Source of the DNA: Streptomyces sp. SUK 48 | GTDB lineage: Bacteria > Actinomycetota > Actinomycetes > Streptomycetales > Streptomycetaceae | Direction of reading: 5' to 3' | Assembly: GCF_009650765.1 (NCBI RefSeq) | Contig: NZ_CP045740.1 | Location: 2,666,001 to 2,730,000 of the forward strand | DNA length: 64,000 nt | Shown: piece after piece, positions 37,597 through 46,945 of the stretch | How the letters are laid out: every line of letters starts with the position of its first letter | Position numbering within the stretch: position 1 is the stretch's first letter | The notes under the pieces: generated by a model | What the model saw: the letters and a program-made list of their open reading frames with translations, nothing else | Told to the model about the DNA's origin: nothing | The model's database searches: none | Made by a program: the position numbers and the translations under genes

Positions 37597-38678
37597 AGCT
37601 TCGGCGCAATCTCTTCGGTCCAGATCCGCTCGCGGTCCTCGGCCGGCAGGTGGCAGGCGGACCAGTGTCCGGCGCCGACCAGCTCCAGCTCGGGGCGCAC
37701 CGTGCGGCTGACGTTCTCCGCGGGGATGTCCGCGTACGGGCAGCGCGGGTGGAAGGCACAGCCCGAGGGGACGTTGATGAGGCTCGGCGGCTGGCCCTTG
37801 ACCGGGATGAGCCGTTCGGAGGTCTCGCGGTCGATGCGGGGCATCGAGCCGAGCAGGCCCCAGGTGTAGGGGTGCTGCGGCTTCTCGAAGACCTCGGCGG
37901 CGGCGCCGCGCTCCACGCACCGGCCGCCGTACATCACGAGGACGTCGTCGGCGATCTCGGCGACCACGCCGAGGTCGTGCGTGATCATGATGACCGCGGA
38001 GCCGAACTCCTTCTGGAGGTCGCGGATCAGGTCGAGGATCTGCGCCTGGACGGTCACGTCGAGGGCGGTGGTCGGCTCGTCCGCGATGAGCAGTTCGGGG
38101 TTGTTGACCAGCGCCATGGCGATCATGGCGCGCTGGCGCATACCGCCGGAGAACTCGTGCGGGTAGCCGTCGACGCGCTTGGCCGGCTCGGGGATGCCGA
38201 CGCGGTCGAGCATCTCGATGGCGCGCTTGCGCGCTTCCTTCTTGCCGACCTTGTGGTGCACCCGGTACGCCTCGACGATCTGGTCGCCGACCTTGTAGTA
38301 GGGGTGCATCGCGGACAGCGGGTCCTGGAAGATCATCGCCATGTCGCGGCCGCGGAGCCTGCGCACCTCGTCCGGGGAGGCGCCGACCAGCTCCTTGCCG
38401 TTCAGCCAGATCTCGCCGGACATCCGCACGTTCTTGCCGCGCGCGCCGAGCCGGTGCAGGCCCATGACGGCGAGCGAGGTGACGGACTTGCCCGAGCCGG
38501 ACTCGCCGACGATGGCGAGGGTCTTGCCCTTCTCCACCGAGAAGGAGAGCCCGTCGACGGACTTGACGATGCCGTCGTCGGTCGGGAAGTGCACCTTGAG
38601 GTCGCGGACCTCCAGGAAGGCCGAGGGCGCCTTGGTGGTGGACTCCTCGCCCGGTTCGGTCTTGGAGAGTTCGGTCAC
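37593..38678 (-). CDS. oppD: Oligopeptide ABC transporter ATPase (OppD-like)
   Basis: 361 residues. Walker A GESGSGKSV, MIFQDPLSAMHPYYKVG, signature EFSGGMRQRAMIAMAL, LLIADEPTTALDVTVQ and the C-terminal oligopeptide-binding Cys motif GCAFHPRCPYAD. GTG at 38678 overlaps the oppB stop (GTGA), and its own stop overlaps oppF, so B-D-F are tightly coupled. Confidence 0.94.
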   Translation of the reverse strand: MTELSKTEPGEESTTKAPSAFLEVRDLKVHFPTDDGIVKSVDGLSFSVEKGKTLAIVGESGSGKSVTSLAVMGLHRLGARGKNVRMSGEIWLNGKELVGASPDEVRRLRGRDMAMIFQDPLSAMHPYYKVGDQIVEAYRVHHKVGKKEARKRAIEMLDRVGIPEPAKRVDGYPHEFSGGMRQRAMIAMALVNNPELLIADEPTTALDVTVQAQILDLIRDLQKEFGSAVIMITHDLGVVAEIADDVLVMYGGRCVERGAAAEVFEKPQHPYTWGLLGSMPRIDRETSERLIPVKGQPPSLINVPSGCAFHPRCPYADIPAENVSRTVRPELELVGAGHWSACHLPAEDRERIWTEEIAPKL

Positions 38679-39682
38679 GAGAGCCTCACCCGCGGGTCGG
38701 CGGCGGCGTAGAGCACGTCCACCAGGAGATTTGCGATGACGACGAAGACGGCGGCGAGCAGGGTCACGCCGAGGATCTTCGGCAGGTCGTTGTCGGTGAT
38801 GCCCTGTACCGCGTACTGGCCGACGCCGGGCAGCGAGAACACGTACTCGGTGATCACCGCACCGCCGAGCAGCAGACCGAGGTCCATGCCGAAGACGGTG
38901 ATGATCGGGGTGAGGGCGGCCCGCAGACCGTGCCGGACGACGACCGTGCGTTCGGGCAGGCCCTTGGAGCGGGCGGTACGGATGAAGTCCTCGTTCATCG
39001 TCTCCAGCATGCCCGAGCGGGTGAGCCGGGCGTAGATCGCGGAGTACAGCAGCGCGAGCGAACACCACGCGGGGAAGAGGGTGTTGGCCCACTGCGCCGG
39101 GTTCTCGGTGAACGGGACGTAGGTGCGGCCGAAGATCGGCCACTTGTAGGTGAAGAGCAGGATCGCCAGGTTGCCCGTGAAGAACATGGGCAGCGAGACG
39201 CCGGCGAGGGCGACGCCCATGAAGGTGCGGTCGAACAGCGAGCGCGGCTTGAGCGCGGAGACGACACCGACGGCGACACCGGAGAGCAGCCACAGCACGG
39301 CGGCACCCACGGCCAGCGAGAGGGTGATCGGAATGCGCGAGGTGAGCTGCGGCCAGACCTCGACGTGGTCCTTGAAGGAGTAGCCGAAGCAGGGAACATC
39401 GCAGTGCACGGTGGTGGGGCCGAGGTTGTAGTCGGCTCCGGCCACGATCCCCTTGATGAAGTGCCAGTACTGGATGTAGAGCGGCTGATCCAGCCCAAGG
39501 TTGTGCTTGACCGCGAGGATGTCCGCCTTGGAGGGGCTCTTTCCGATGTACTGCTGCGCCAGTTGGTCCGCTGACTGGCCCACGAGCCGTGGCAGCAGGA
39601 AGAAGATGGCGAAGGTGACCGCGGTGACGACCAGCAGCAGGATCACTGCCGCGAACGTCCGGCGGAGGATGTACGAGATCAC
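38675..39682 (-). CDS. oppB: Oligopeptide ABC transporter permease (OppB-like)
   Basis: 335 residues, six membrane helices. It starts MISYILRRTFAAVILLLVVTAVTF, the standard OppB/DppB opening, and has the EAA-loop segment EDFIRTARSKGLPERTVVVRHGLRAALTPI. The stop overlaps oppD. A strong stem-loop separates it from the substrate-binding gene upstream. Confidence 0.94.
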   Translation of the reverse strand: MISYILRRTFAAVILLLVVTAVTFAIFFLLPRLVGQSADQLAQQYIGKSPSKADILAVKHNLGLDQPLYIQYWHFIKGIVAGADYNLGPTTVHCDVPCFGYSFKDHVEVWPQLTSRIPITLSLAVGAAVLWLLSGVAVGVVSALKPRSLFDRTFMGVALAGVSLPMFFTGNLAILLFTYKWPIFGRTYVPFTENPAQWANTLFPAWCSLALLYSAIYARLTRSGMLETMNEDFIRTARSKGLPERTVVVRHGLRAALTPIITVFGMDLGLLLGGAVITEYVFSLPGVGQYAVQGITDNDLPKILGVTLLAAVFVVIANLLVDVLYAAADPRVRLS

Positions 39683-39694
39683 GGGGACCGGCGC

Positions 39695-39728
39695 TGGTGC
39701 CCGCGGGCCGCAAAGCCCGCGGGCACCA
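39695..39728 (-). terminator. Stem-loop between oppA and oppB
   Basis: TGGTGCCCGCGGGC (39695-39708) and its perfect complement (39715-39728) enclose the loop CGCAAA: a 14-bp stem 26 bases after the oppA stop. In transport operons such hairpins usually give partial termination or protect the abundant binding-protein message. Confidence 0.8.
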
Positions 39729-39754
39729 ATGCCTTCACCTGCCTTCCGGGGCTG

Positions 39755-41503
39755 CTACTTCTTCGTGGTGCCGAGGTTGAGGTAGTCGTACTGACCGCTG
39801 AAGGCGGCAGTGGAGACCACGTTGGTGGCGTACGGCGAGCGGTACAGCAGGACCTTGAAGTAGGTCAGCGGGACCAGGACGGCGTCGTTCATCGCCTGCT
39901 GGTCGATCTGCGCGTACAGGGCGTTGCGCTTGGCCATGTCCGGCTCCGCAATCGACTGCGCGAGCAGGTCGTCGACCTTCTTGTTCGTGTACTGCGACAG
40001 GTTGGTGTTGCCCGACTGGCTGATCGCCTTGCTGTTCAGGATCTGCTGGAGGAAGCCGTAGCCGGAGGGCCAGTCGGCACCCCACTGCATCATCATCAGG
40101 CCGACGTTCTGCTTCTTGTCGAAGCTCGGCACACCCGCGTAGTCGGTGAAGTACTTGCCCTGCGGGTACTGCTTGAGGGTGGCGTTGATGCCGACCTTCT
40201 TCAGCGAGTTGATGATCGCGGTGGCCGCGTCCACCTCGCCCGGACGGTCGGAGCGGGCCGTGATGTTGGTGTTGATCGTCTTCTGGCCGCAGGACTTGAG
40301 CTGGTCCTTGGCCTTCGCGACGTCGCCCTTGTTGCCCGGGGTCGTGTAAGCGTCCGCCTTCTGGTAGCCGGTGATGTCCGGCGGCAGGACGGTGGAGGCG
40401 ATGTCACCGCGGATCGGGCCGCCCATGGCGGTCTGCACGGAGACCTTGTCGATGGCGTACTCGACGGCCTTGCGGCAGGCGACGTTGTCGAACGGCTTCA
40501 CCTTGGTGTTGATCGCCGCGTAGACCAGCCGGCCACCGTAGGTGTTGTCGGTGCTGGCCTTGGCGTCGGCGGACTTGAGGACGTCCGCCTGGGTGGAGGC
40601 CTGGACGCCGGTGCCCGCGAGGTCGACGGTGGCGTCGCCGGACTGGAGGTCCTTGTCGATCGTGTCGGCGTTGATCTTCAGGTTGACCACGATCTTGCTG
40701 GCCAGCTGCTTGCGCAGCGGGTCGGTCTTCGCGTCCCAGTTCTTGTTCGGGACCAGAACGACCTGCTTGCCCTCCTGGTAGCTCTGGATCTCGTACGAGC
40801 CCGAGGACACGATGTGCTTGACGTAGTCGACACCGTCGTCCTTGGCCTGCGGCACCGGGGCCGTCTCGGGCGTGGCGACCAGGTAGTCGAACTCCTGGAA
40901 GGCCCGGTTCAGGTGGAAGACGATCGTGGTGGCGTCCGGGGTCTCGATCGAGGCCAGGCCCTTGGCGCTCTTGTCCTTATAGGGACCCTTGTACTTGTCG
41001 CCGTCCTTCATGTACTGCTGGAAGTAGTTCGGGCCCAGCGAGAGCACGTCACGGGCGAAGTTCGACCGCTCGACGGCGTACTTGACGTCCTTCGAGGTGA
41101 TCGGGGAACCGTCCTGGTACTTCAGACCCGCACGCAGCTTGTACGTCCAGGTCTTGCCGCCGTCGCTGGAGACGCCCTTGCTCGCGGCGAGGTCCGGGAC
41201 CAGGGTGTTGCCCTTGGAACCGGGGGCCGGCTCGAACGTCATCAGCGGACGCGCGTAGAGGCGGCTGAAGTTGTACATGTACGCGTAGTACGTGTTGCCC
41301 GGGTCGAACGAATCCGGCACGTCCGACATCTCGTAGGTGACGGTGCCACCCTTCTTGTCGGACGCGTTGACGACACTCTTGGTCGCCACGTTGGCGCCGG
41401 CCGCCTTCGGTGTGTCCTTGTTGTCATCGGCCTTGCTGCAGCCTGCGACGAGCAGGCTTGCGGAGCCGATGGCCGCGACCGCGGCCAGCGCTGACCTTCG
41501 CAT
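39755..41503 (-). CDS. oppA: Oligopeptide-binding lipoprotein (OppA-like)
   Basis: 582 residues, extracellular lipid-anchored receptor of the transporter. The signal peptide RRSALAAVAAIGSASLLVAGC ends in a lipobox Cys. SBP family 5 signatures follow: VTYEMSDVPDSFDPGNTYY, LRAGLKYQDGSPITSKDVKY and YAIDKVSVQTAMGG. ATG at 41503 is chosen because GGAGGGGAAG sits at the right spacing; the ATG at 41524 precedes that site. The peptide ligand is unknown; peptide uptake can act in development (compare BldK). Confidence 0.93.
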   Translation of the reverse strand: MRRSALAAVAAIGSASLLVAGCSKADDNKDTPKAAGANVATKSVVNASDKKGGTVTYEMSDVPDSFDPGNTYYAYMYNFSRLYARPLMTFEPAPGSKGNTLVPDLAASKGVSSDGGKTWTYKLRAGLKYQDGSPITSKDVKYAVERSNFARDVLSLGPNYFQQYMKDGDKYKGPYKDKSAKGLASIETPDATTIVFHLNRAFQEFDYLVATPETAPVPQAKDDGVDYVKHIVSSGSYEIQSYQEGKQVVLVPNKNWDAKTDPLRKQLASKIVVNLKINADTIDKDLQSGDATVDLAGTGVQASTQADVLKSADAKASTDNTYGGRLVYAAINTKVKPFDNVACRKAVEYAIDKVSVQTAMGGPIRGDIASTVLPPDITGYQKADAYTTPGNKGDVAKAKDQLKSCGQKTINTNITARSDRPGEVDAATAIINSLKKVGINATLKQYPQGKYFTDYAGVPSFDKKQNVGLMMMQWGADWPSGYGFLQQILNSKAISQSGNTNLSQYTNKKVDDLLAQSIAEPDMAKRNALYAQIDQQAMNDAVLVPLTYFKVLLYRSPYATNVVSTAAFSGQYDYLNLGTTKK

Positions 41504-41556
41504 GATGGTCTGCTTCCCCTCCATTGAACGGAAAACTTGATGAGCTCTCTGGCTGC

Positions 41557-42555
41557 CTAGCGGCTGCGCGGGTCGAGAGCGTCGCGGAGACCGTCGCCGA
41601 GCAGGTTGAACGCGAGGACGGTGATGAAGATGGCGAGACCGGGCACGATCATGTACTGGGGATCGACCTGGTAGTAGGTGACCGCCTCGCGGAGCATGCC
41701 GCCCCAGGACGCCTGCGGGGGCTGGATGCCGACGCCGAGGAAGCTCAGCGACGCCTCGAAGAGGATGTTGGTCGGGATGAGCAGCGTCGAGTAGACGATG
41801 ATCGGGCCGACCAGGTTCGGCATCAGCTCACGGAAGAGGATGTACGGACCCTTGGCGCCCATGCCGCGGGCCGCGTCGACGAACTCGCGCTCGCGCAGGG
41901 CCAGCGTCTGGCCGCGCACGATCCGGCCCAGATACGGCCAGTTGAAGAAGCCGATCACGAAGATGAGCACGGCGAGGTGGAGCGGGAGTCCGTTCAGGCC
42001 GAAGGCGCCGCCCTGGAGCGTTGCGGAGATCGCGATGGCGAACAGCAGCAACGGGAAGGCGAGGAAGGTGTCCATCAGCCGGCTGATGATCGAGTCGACG
42101 CGGCCGCCGTAGTAGCCGGCCACCACGCCCATGATCGCGCCGATCACGTTGGACAGGATCGTCGCGCCGAAGGCGACGACCAGCGAGACCCAGGAGCCCT
42201 CCAGGATGCGGGTGGCGATGTCCCGGCCGAACTTCGGATCCACACCGAGCGGGTGGTCCGCGCCCATGCCGCCCCAGCCGCTCTTGGGCAGGGAGGTGTT
42301 GGGGTCGATCAGGTCCTGGTGGAAGGCGTTGGGGTCGAGGCCGAACACGGCCTGGATGGGGCGCGAGAGGACGGCCAGCAGGATCAACAGGATCACGATG
42401 ACGCCGCCGGCCACGGCGACTCTGTCCCGCTTGAAGCGGGTCCAGGCGATCTCGCCCAGGGAACGACCCTCGATCCGCCCCTTGTCGGCTCCCGCGAGCA
42501 CAGCCTCAGGCTGCGCCTCGGCTGCCGCCCCGGTGGTCTCGATCGGTGCGGTCAC
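41557..42555 (-). CDS. oppC: Oligopeptide ABC transporter permease (OppC-like)
   Basis: 332 residues. An N-terminal cytoplasmic segment (RSLGEIAWTRFKRDRVAVAGG) then TM1 VIVILLILLAVLS and a late five-helix core with EREFVDAARGMGAKGPYILFRELMPN as EAA loop. GTG at 42555 follows GAGAGGGG. It is the first gene of the operon C-A-B-D-F. The 297-bp gap upstream (42556-42852) should hold the operon promoter; I see no convincing hexamers and no ORF there. Confidence 0.93.
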   Translation of the reverse strand: MTAPIETTGAAAEAQPEAVLAGADKGRIEGRSLGEIAWTRFKRDRVAVAGGVIVILLILLAVLSRPIQAVFGLDPNAFHQDLIDPNTSLPKSGWGGMGADHPLGVDPKFGRDIATRILEGSWVSLVVAFGATILSNVIGAIMGVVAGYYGGRVDSIISRLMDTFLAFPLLLFAIAISATLQGGAFGLNGLPLHLAVLIFVIGFFNWPYLGRIVRGQTLALREREFVDAARGMGAKGPYILFRELMPNLVGPIIVYSTLLIPTNILFEASLSFLGVGIQPPQASWGGMLREAVTYYQVDPQYMIVPGLAIFITVLAFNLLGDGLRDALDPRSR

Positions 42556-42852
42556 GATGTGCGACCCCTCTCGCCGGTGGTGACCGGCCTGCGCTGCCGC
42601 GGTTTGCGGCTTTGTCGACTTGCAAGCGAACACGAGTTTGGAAGGCTCGTGGTCTGAGTGGGGAGTCTTCAGCGTCCTTGCGATCACTCGCCAGAGCTGA
42701 CGGTGAAAGTATGCGCAACCGTGATGCACCGCGGAGGATTCCGTTATCCGGACAGTGGGTAACGACCCCCGGACGTGGGTCAGTTGGGACACAACGCCGT
42801 AATGCCGCGGTTCGGGAATTAGGGTGGGAAGGGCGCCGGAAGCGGCGGAAGC

Positions 42853-43665
42853 TCAGTAACCGCCGTGCACCGGCGGATAGCCGTAGCCCGGCGCCGGGGC
42901 CTGGAGTCGGGGTGCCGGACGGCCGGCCGGGGCGGCGGCGTGGGCCTCGCGGTCGTAGAACGGCCGGGCCTGGGCGCGCATCCACATCACGACCGGGTCG
43001 TGGTCGTCGGTCAGCGCGACCGTGGAGACGGGCAGGCCCTCGGGGACGGCGCCGACGGAGCGCTGCATCATGGCGCGCACCGAGTCGACCGCGGCGGGCG
43101 AGGTCTCGTACAGGTCCAGGCCGATGGCGAGGTACGGCGCCCCGAGCGCGGGCTGCACCCAGGCGCGGCGCAGCGAGCGCAGGGCGGGGGTGCGGTGGGC
43201 GTGCTGGGCGAGCTGTGCGTAGAACTGCGGGATCTCGATGGCGGGTTCGGTCAGCCGCAGGGGGCCCGCGGGCTGCCGGTCCAGGCCGGTGGCGATGCGG
43301 CGCAGGTCGAGCCAGGGGATGCCGACGCCGCCGCCGGGGGCGTGCGGGTTGAGCCAGAGGCCGTAGTGGTCGGGGTAGAGGGTGCGGGCGACGTCCAGGC
43401 CGTCGACCACCTCGTACGAGCGGTTCCAGCCGCTGGCGGACAGCTCCTGGGCGGAGGTGACGCAGGGCGCGTAGCGGCAGCCGCCGACCTCCATGTCTCC
43501 GTACTGGGCGTCCGGGGAGCCGGCCTGGCCGTGCCACAGCAGCATCCAGATCTGGCCGGCGGAGGGGGTGGCGAGGGCGCGCAGCAGGGCCTCGTAGGCG
43601 TCGTAGCGTCCGGGCGTGACATGGCGGAGCGTGTGTTCGACGCTTCCGCTGTGGGTGGCGCTCAC
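42853..43665 (-). CDS. SseB-like protein (C-terminal SseB domain)
   Basis: 270 residues related to enhanced serine sensitivity protein SseB. The end resembles its neighbour: DDHDPVVMWMRAQARPFYDRE here, DDPVAEWLKSSVRPFYVR there. A Pro/Ala/Tyr-rich tail follows (PAPGYGYPPVHGGY). The function is not defined biochemically; in E. coli SseB affects serine sensitivity and interacts with the cysteine desulfurase route (rhodanese SseA is its neighbour). Placement beside glycine/serine genes supports a metabolic role. ATG at 43665. Confidence 0.82.
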   Translation of the reverse strand: MSATHSGSVEHTLRHVTPGRYDAYEALLRALATPSAGQIWMLLWHGQAGSPDAQYGDMEVGGCRYAPCVTSAQELSASGWNRSYEVVDGLDVARTLYPDHYGLWLNPHAPGGGVGIPWLDLRRIATGLDRQPAGPLRLTEPAIEIPQFYAQLAQHAHRTPALRSLRRAWVQPALGAPYLAIGLDLYETSPAAVDSVRAMMQRSVGAVPEGLPVSTVALTDDHDPVVMWMRAQARPFYDREAHAAAPAGRPAPRLQAPAPGYGYPPVHGGY

Positions 43666-43761
43666 CTTGTCATGCCCTTCTTCTCCCTCGTGACCTCGCG
43701 TGCGAGGACAGCTTATGCGCCGATGGGCACGGGGCCCGTTGTCCGTTCGCCCGGGCCCCGG

Positions 43762-44547
43762 CTAGCGAACGTAGAAGGGTCGCACGCTTGACTTCAGCCA
43801 TTCGGCCACCGGGTCGTCCGTCACGTCCAGCAGGATCAGGTTGACCGGCCAGGCGGTCGGTATCCGGCCGAGGGCGCGGCCGAGGGCCTCCAGGGGCAGG
43901 GCGCGGAAGTCGCCCTCCCACTGGGAGAGTTCCACGCCGACGAACATCACCGGGTCGGCGCTCTCGATCGCGGCCAGGCAGCGGCGGGCGGTGAGGACCA
44001 CGCCGGTCGCGGCGAACTCGGCACAGGCGGCGGAGAGGAAGTCGACCGGGTCGTCCTGCCAGTCGGGCTCGAACAGGCGGACGCGGCCGCCGGTGGCGGG
44101 GCCGTCCAGCGCGGTGAGGCCGGCCCGGCACAGTTCGGCGACGGCCTCCGGCGGCAGCGGGATGCCGACCATGCCGCCGGGGTTCACCGCGATGCCCGCC
44201 TGCGGGGGCAGACCGCGGGCGAACTCCACGGCCGGGGCGATGGTGAACGCCATGTGGGAGCCGACGGCCTGGCGGAACTGCTCCTCGGAGCTGAACACCG
44301 GGACGAACGCCTGGCCCTCGATGTCCAGGGTGGGCAGGTCCAGCGGGCCGCTGCCCGGACCGCCGCCGGCCGGCAGCGGCACCCAGAGGAAGCTGCGGCC
44401 GAGGACCTCGATGATCCGGCCGCCCGCCGCGGGCACGCCGAGGGAGGCCGAGAGCACCTCCTCCAGCTCGTTGCCGGGCCAACCGCCGTGCGGGTGGGGG
44501 TGCGCCTGTGCCGGGAAGTCCGCGGGAAAGTCCGCCGGGAAGTCCAT
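43762..44547 (-). CDS. sseB: Enhanced serine sensitivity protein SseB
   Basis: 261 residues with the full SseB layout: an N-terminal SseB domain (GNELEEVLSASLGVPAAGGRI onward, FSSEEQFRQAVGSHMAFT) and a C-terminal one ending EWLKSSVRPFYVR. The N-terminus carries three copies of a short DFPA motif (DFPADFPADFPA), encoded by GGAAGTCCGC-type DNA repeats. ATG at 44547. It lies between its paralogue and a kinase gene, all divergent from gcvT. Confidence 0.85.
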   Translation of the reverse strand: MDFPADFPADFPAQAHPHPHGGWPGNELEEVLSASLGVPAAGGRIIEVLGRSFLWVPLPAGGGPGSGPLDLPTLDIEGQAFVPVFSSEEQFRQAVGSHMAFTIAPAVEFARGLPPQAGIAVNPGGMVGIPLPPEAVAELCRAGLTALDGPATGGRVRLFEPDWQDDPVDFLSAACAEFAATGVVLTARRCLAAIESADPVMFVGVELSQWEGDFRALPLEALGRALGRIPTAWPVNLILLDVTDDPVAEWLKSSVRPFYVR

Positions 44548-44589
44548 CTGCCTACCGCCTGCTGGGAACCGCTGCTGTGACCATGAAGG

Positions 44590-45264
44590 CTAACGGGTAG
44601 CGGTGACAGAGCCGTACCCCGTGAACACGATCCGCTGTACGGCGTCCGCCGCGGCCCGGTCCAGCAGCACCGCGGAGCCGCAGCCCGCGGGCACCTCGCC
44701 GCGCCCGACCGCCTCCAGCAGCCGGGCCGTCGTGCGCCGGTGGCGGCCGAAGGCGCGGCGGGAGACGGCGCGGCCGCGCTCGCGCTGGCCGGCGCGGGCC
44801 GTCTCCTCGGGCACGTCCAGCAGGAGCAGGTGCAGGGTGGCGCCGGAGCGCCGGGCGGCGCGGGCCAGCCAGGCGCGCACCCAGGGCCGGGTGCCGCAGT
44901 CGTGCACCACCAGGGCCGCTCCGGTGCGCAGGGCGCGGTGCAGCGAGCGGTAGTGCGCGGCGCGCACCAGGGGGCGGTAGACGGCGTACGGCAGGAGGCG
45001 GGGCAGCCGGGCGGCGAAGCGGGCCCGGGTGTCCTGGGAGTCGACGCGGCGGGCGGTGACCGCGCGGCGCATCAGCGTGGACTTGCCGCTGCCGGGCAGC
45101 CCGGTGAGGACCACGAGGTCGCGGGGGCCGAAGCGGAGGGCGGCGGGGGCGGCCCCCGCGCGCAGGTCCAGCACGCGGGGCGCGGGGCGGGCGGCCACCC
45201 GCTCCCGGGCGGCGGGGCTTCTCGGCGCCGGGATGCCCGTCGCGTGCGCCATGGTCCTGTCCAC
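44590..45264 (-). CDS. AAA-type P-loop kinase-like protein
   Basis: 224 residues. P-loop VLTGLPGSGKSTLMRRA and a likely Walker B/acceptor region LVVHDCGTRPWVRAWLA, followed by HLLLLDVPEETARAGQRERGR, the pattern of small zeta-toxin/APS-kinase-like phosphotransferases. The substrate is unknown. GTG at 45264 is chosen since GGGGAGGACG lies eight bases before it; the in-frame ATG at 45300 has no ribosome site. It is divergent from the glycine riboswitch. Confidence 0.8.
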   Translation of the reverse strand: MDRTMAHATGIPAPRSPAARERVAARPAPRVLDLRAGAAPAALRFGPRDLVVLTGLPGSGKSTLMRRAVTARRVDSQDTRARFAARLPRLLPYAVYRPLVRAAHYRSLHRALRTGAALVVHDCGTRPWVRAWLARAARRSGATLHLLLLDVPEETARAGQRERGRAVSRRAFGRHRRTTARLLEAVGRGEVPAGCGSAVLLDRAAADAVQRIVFTGYGSVTATR

Positions 45265-45448
45265 CGTGATCGTCCTCCCCTTGTCGTCGGCAATATCCAT
45301 GCCCGCTGGAAGTAAAGAGAAGGTAATGCCCGGTGTGCCACGGGCGGGTGCGCGTACCGCCACAGGTCGGTTACGGATCCGGCCCCTGACGGGCGGGGGT
45401 GCGACGTGCAATGATGTGGCCGCCAACTGCATACCGGCCGTTTGAATC

Positions 45449-45650
45449 CGCGCGGGAGAGTCCCCAGCAGGCTTCGCTGGGGCGCCGAAGGAGCAAGTCC
45501 CTCCCTTGAATCTCTCAGGCCCCGTTACCGCGCGGGCGAGGCACATCTGAAAAGCGGGCCGCCGTGACGGCGGCCCCACCCAAGGTGCAAACCGTGGTCG
45601 CCCCCGTGGCGGTTACGGCGAACCTCTCAGGTTCCGATGACAGATGGGGA
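45449..45650 (+). promoter_or_regulatory. Tandem glycine riboswitch upstream of gcvT
   Basis: Aptamer one (about 45449-45534) has GCGGGAGAGTCC, GCGCCGAAGGAGCAA and TTGAATCTCTCAGGC; aptamer two (about 45537-45650) has GAGGCACATCTGAAAAGC, GGCGAACCTCTCAGG and GATGACAGATGGGGA. These are the classical glycine-aptamer pieces in the classical order. Just downstream, GATGGGGAGGAAC can fold on GTTCCT-CG-CCCCATC (45643-45670), the probable switching hairpin. Glycine binding should turn on the gcv operon. Confidence 0.95.
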
Positions 45651-45670
45651 GGAACGTTCCTCGCCCCATC
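45643..45670 (+). promoter_or_regulatory. Expression-platform hairpin of the glycine riboswitch
   Basis: 7-bp GATGGGG/CCCCATC plus 6-bp AGGAAC/GTTCCT, with a CG bulge. It shares its left arm with the 3' end of aptamer two, so glycine binding and hairpin formation exclude each other. It ends 11 bases before the gcvT ribosome site (GGGAG at about 45682). Confidence 0.65.
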
Positions 45671-45697
45671 CCTGTTGCCCTGGGAGACGACCGTCCG

Positions 45698-46816
45698 ATG
45701 AGCAGTACCGAACTCCGACACACCGCGCTGGACGCCGTGCACCGCTCGCTCGGTGCGACGATGACCGACTTCGCGGGCTGGGACATGCCGCTCCGCTACG
45801 GCTCCGAGCGCGACGAGCACCTGGCGGTGCGGACCAAGGCGGGCCTGTTCGACCTCTCCCACATGGGCGAGATCACCGTCACCGGCCCCGAGGCCGCCGC
45901 CTTCCTGAACCTGGCCCTGGTCGGCAACATCGCCTCCGTCGGCGTCGGCCGCGCCCGCTACACGATGATCGTGCGGGCCGACGGCGGCATCCTGGACGAC
46001 CTGATCGTCTACCGGCTCGCGGAGACCGAGTACATGGTCGTCGCCAACGCCTCCAACGCGCAGGTGGTCCTGGACGCGCTGACGGAGCGCTCCGCCGGTC
46101 TCGACGTCGAGGTGCGCGACGACCGGGACGCCTACGCCCTGCTCGCGATCCAGGGGCCGGCCTCCTCCGGCATCCTGAAGTCCCTCACCGACGCCGACCT
46201 GGACGGTCTGAAGTACTACGCGGGCCTGCCCGGCACCGTCGCCGGTGTCCCCGCGCTGATCGCCCGCACCGGCTACACCGGCGAGGACGGCTTCGAGCTG
46301 TTCGTGAAGCCCGGGCACGCCGTCGCGCTGTGGCAGGCGCTGACCGAGGCCGGCGAGGGCGCCGGCCTGGTGCCCTGCGGCCTGTCCTGCCGCGACACGC
46401 TGCGCCTGGAGGCGGGCATGCCGCTGTACGGGCACGAGCTGACCACCTCGCTGACCCCCTTCGACGCCGGGCTCGGCCGCGTGGTCAAGTTCGAGAAGGA
46501 GGGCGACTTCGTGGGGCGCGCCGCGCTCACCGAGGCCGCCGAGCGCGCCGAGCAGAACCCGCCGCGCGTCCTGGTCGGCCTGATCGCCGAGGGCCGCCGG
46601 GTGCCGCGCGCCGGGTACCAGGTGGTCGCGGGCGGCACGGTGATCGGCGAGGTCACCTCCGGCGCCCCCTCCCCCACCCTGGGCAAGCCGATCGCCATGG
46701 CCTACGTCGACGCGGCGCACGCCGCGCCCGGCACCGAGGGTGTCGGCGTGGACATCCGGGGCACGCACGAGCCCTACGAGGTCGTCGCGCTGCCGTTCTA
46801 CAAGCGCCAGAAGTAG
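45698..46816 (+). CDS. gcvT: Glycine cleavage system T protein (aminomethyltransferase)
   Basis: 372 residues. It transfers the methylene of lipoyl-bound glycine to tetrahydrofolate. Signatures: DFAGWDMPLRYGSERDEHLAVR, GLFDLSHMGEI, the folate-site Asp in LSCRDTLRLEAGMPLYGHEL, and GYTGEDGFELF. ATG at 45698 follows GGGAG. First gene after the glycine riboswitch. The P protein (gcvP) is not in the window, and L protein is usually unlinked. Confidence 0.97.
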   Translation: MSSTELRHTALDAVHRSLGATMTDFAGWDMPLRYGSERDEHLAVRTKAGLFDLSHMGEITVTGPEAAAFLNLALVGNIASVGVGRARYTMIVRADGGILDDLIVYRLAETEYMVVANASNAQVVLDALTERSAGLDVEVRDDRDAYALLAIQGPASSGILKSLTDADLDGLKYYAGLPGTVAGVPALIARTGYTGEDGFELFVKPGHAVALWQALTEAGEGAGLVPCGLSCRDTLRLEAGMPLYGHELTTSLTPFDAGLGRVVKFEKEGDFVGRAALTEAAERAEQNPPRVLVGLIAEGRRVPRAGYQVVAGGTVIGEVTSGAPSPTLGKPIAMAYVDAAHAAPGTEGVGVDIRGTHEPYEVVALPFYKRQK

Positions 46817-46945
46817 ACAGCGAGCCCGGTCGCGCCCCGCCCCCCAGGGGCGGGCACGTGACCCTGCGCACATTCGCCCGCCCACCGGCGGTCACCAGCG
46901 TCCCCCCGTCATCAGCACTCCCGCGCGTACAGGAGAATTCAGGCC

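Noticed and set aside
34369..37869. 1166-codon + strand frame opposite the M1 peptidase and opp ATPase genes
   Set aside because: It spans two unrelated - strand genes, has no domain and arises from high GC content.
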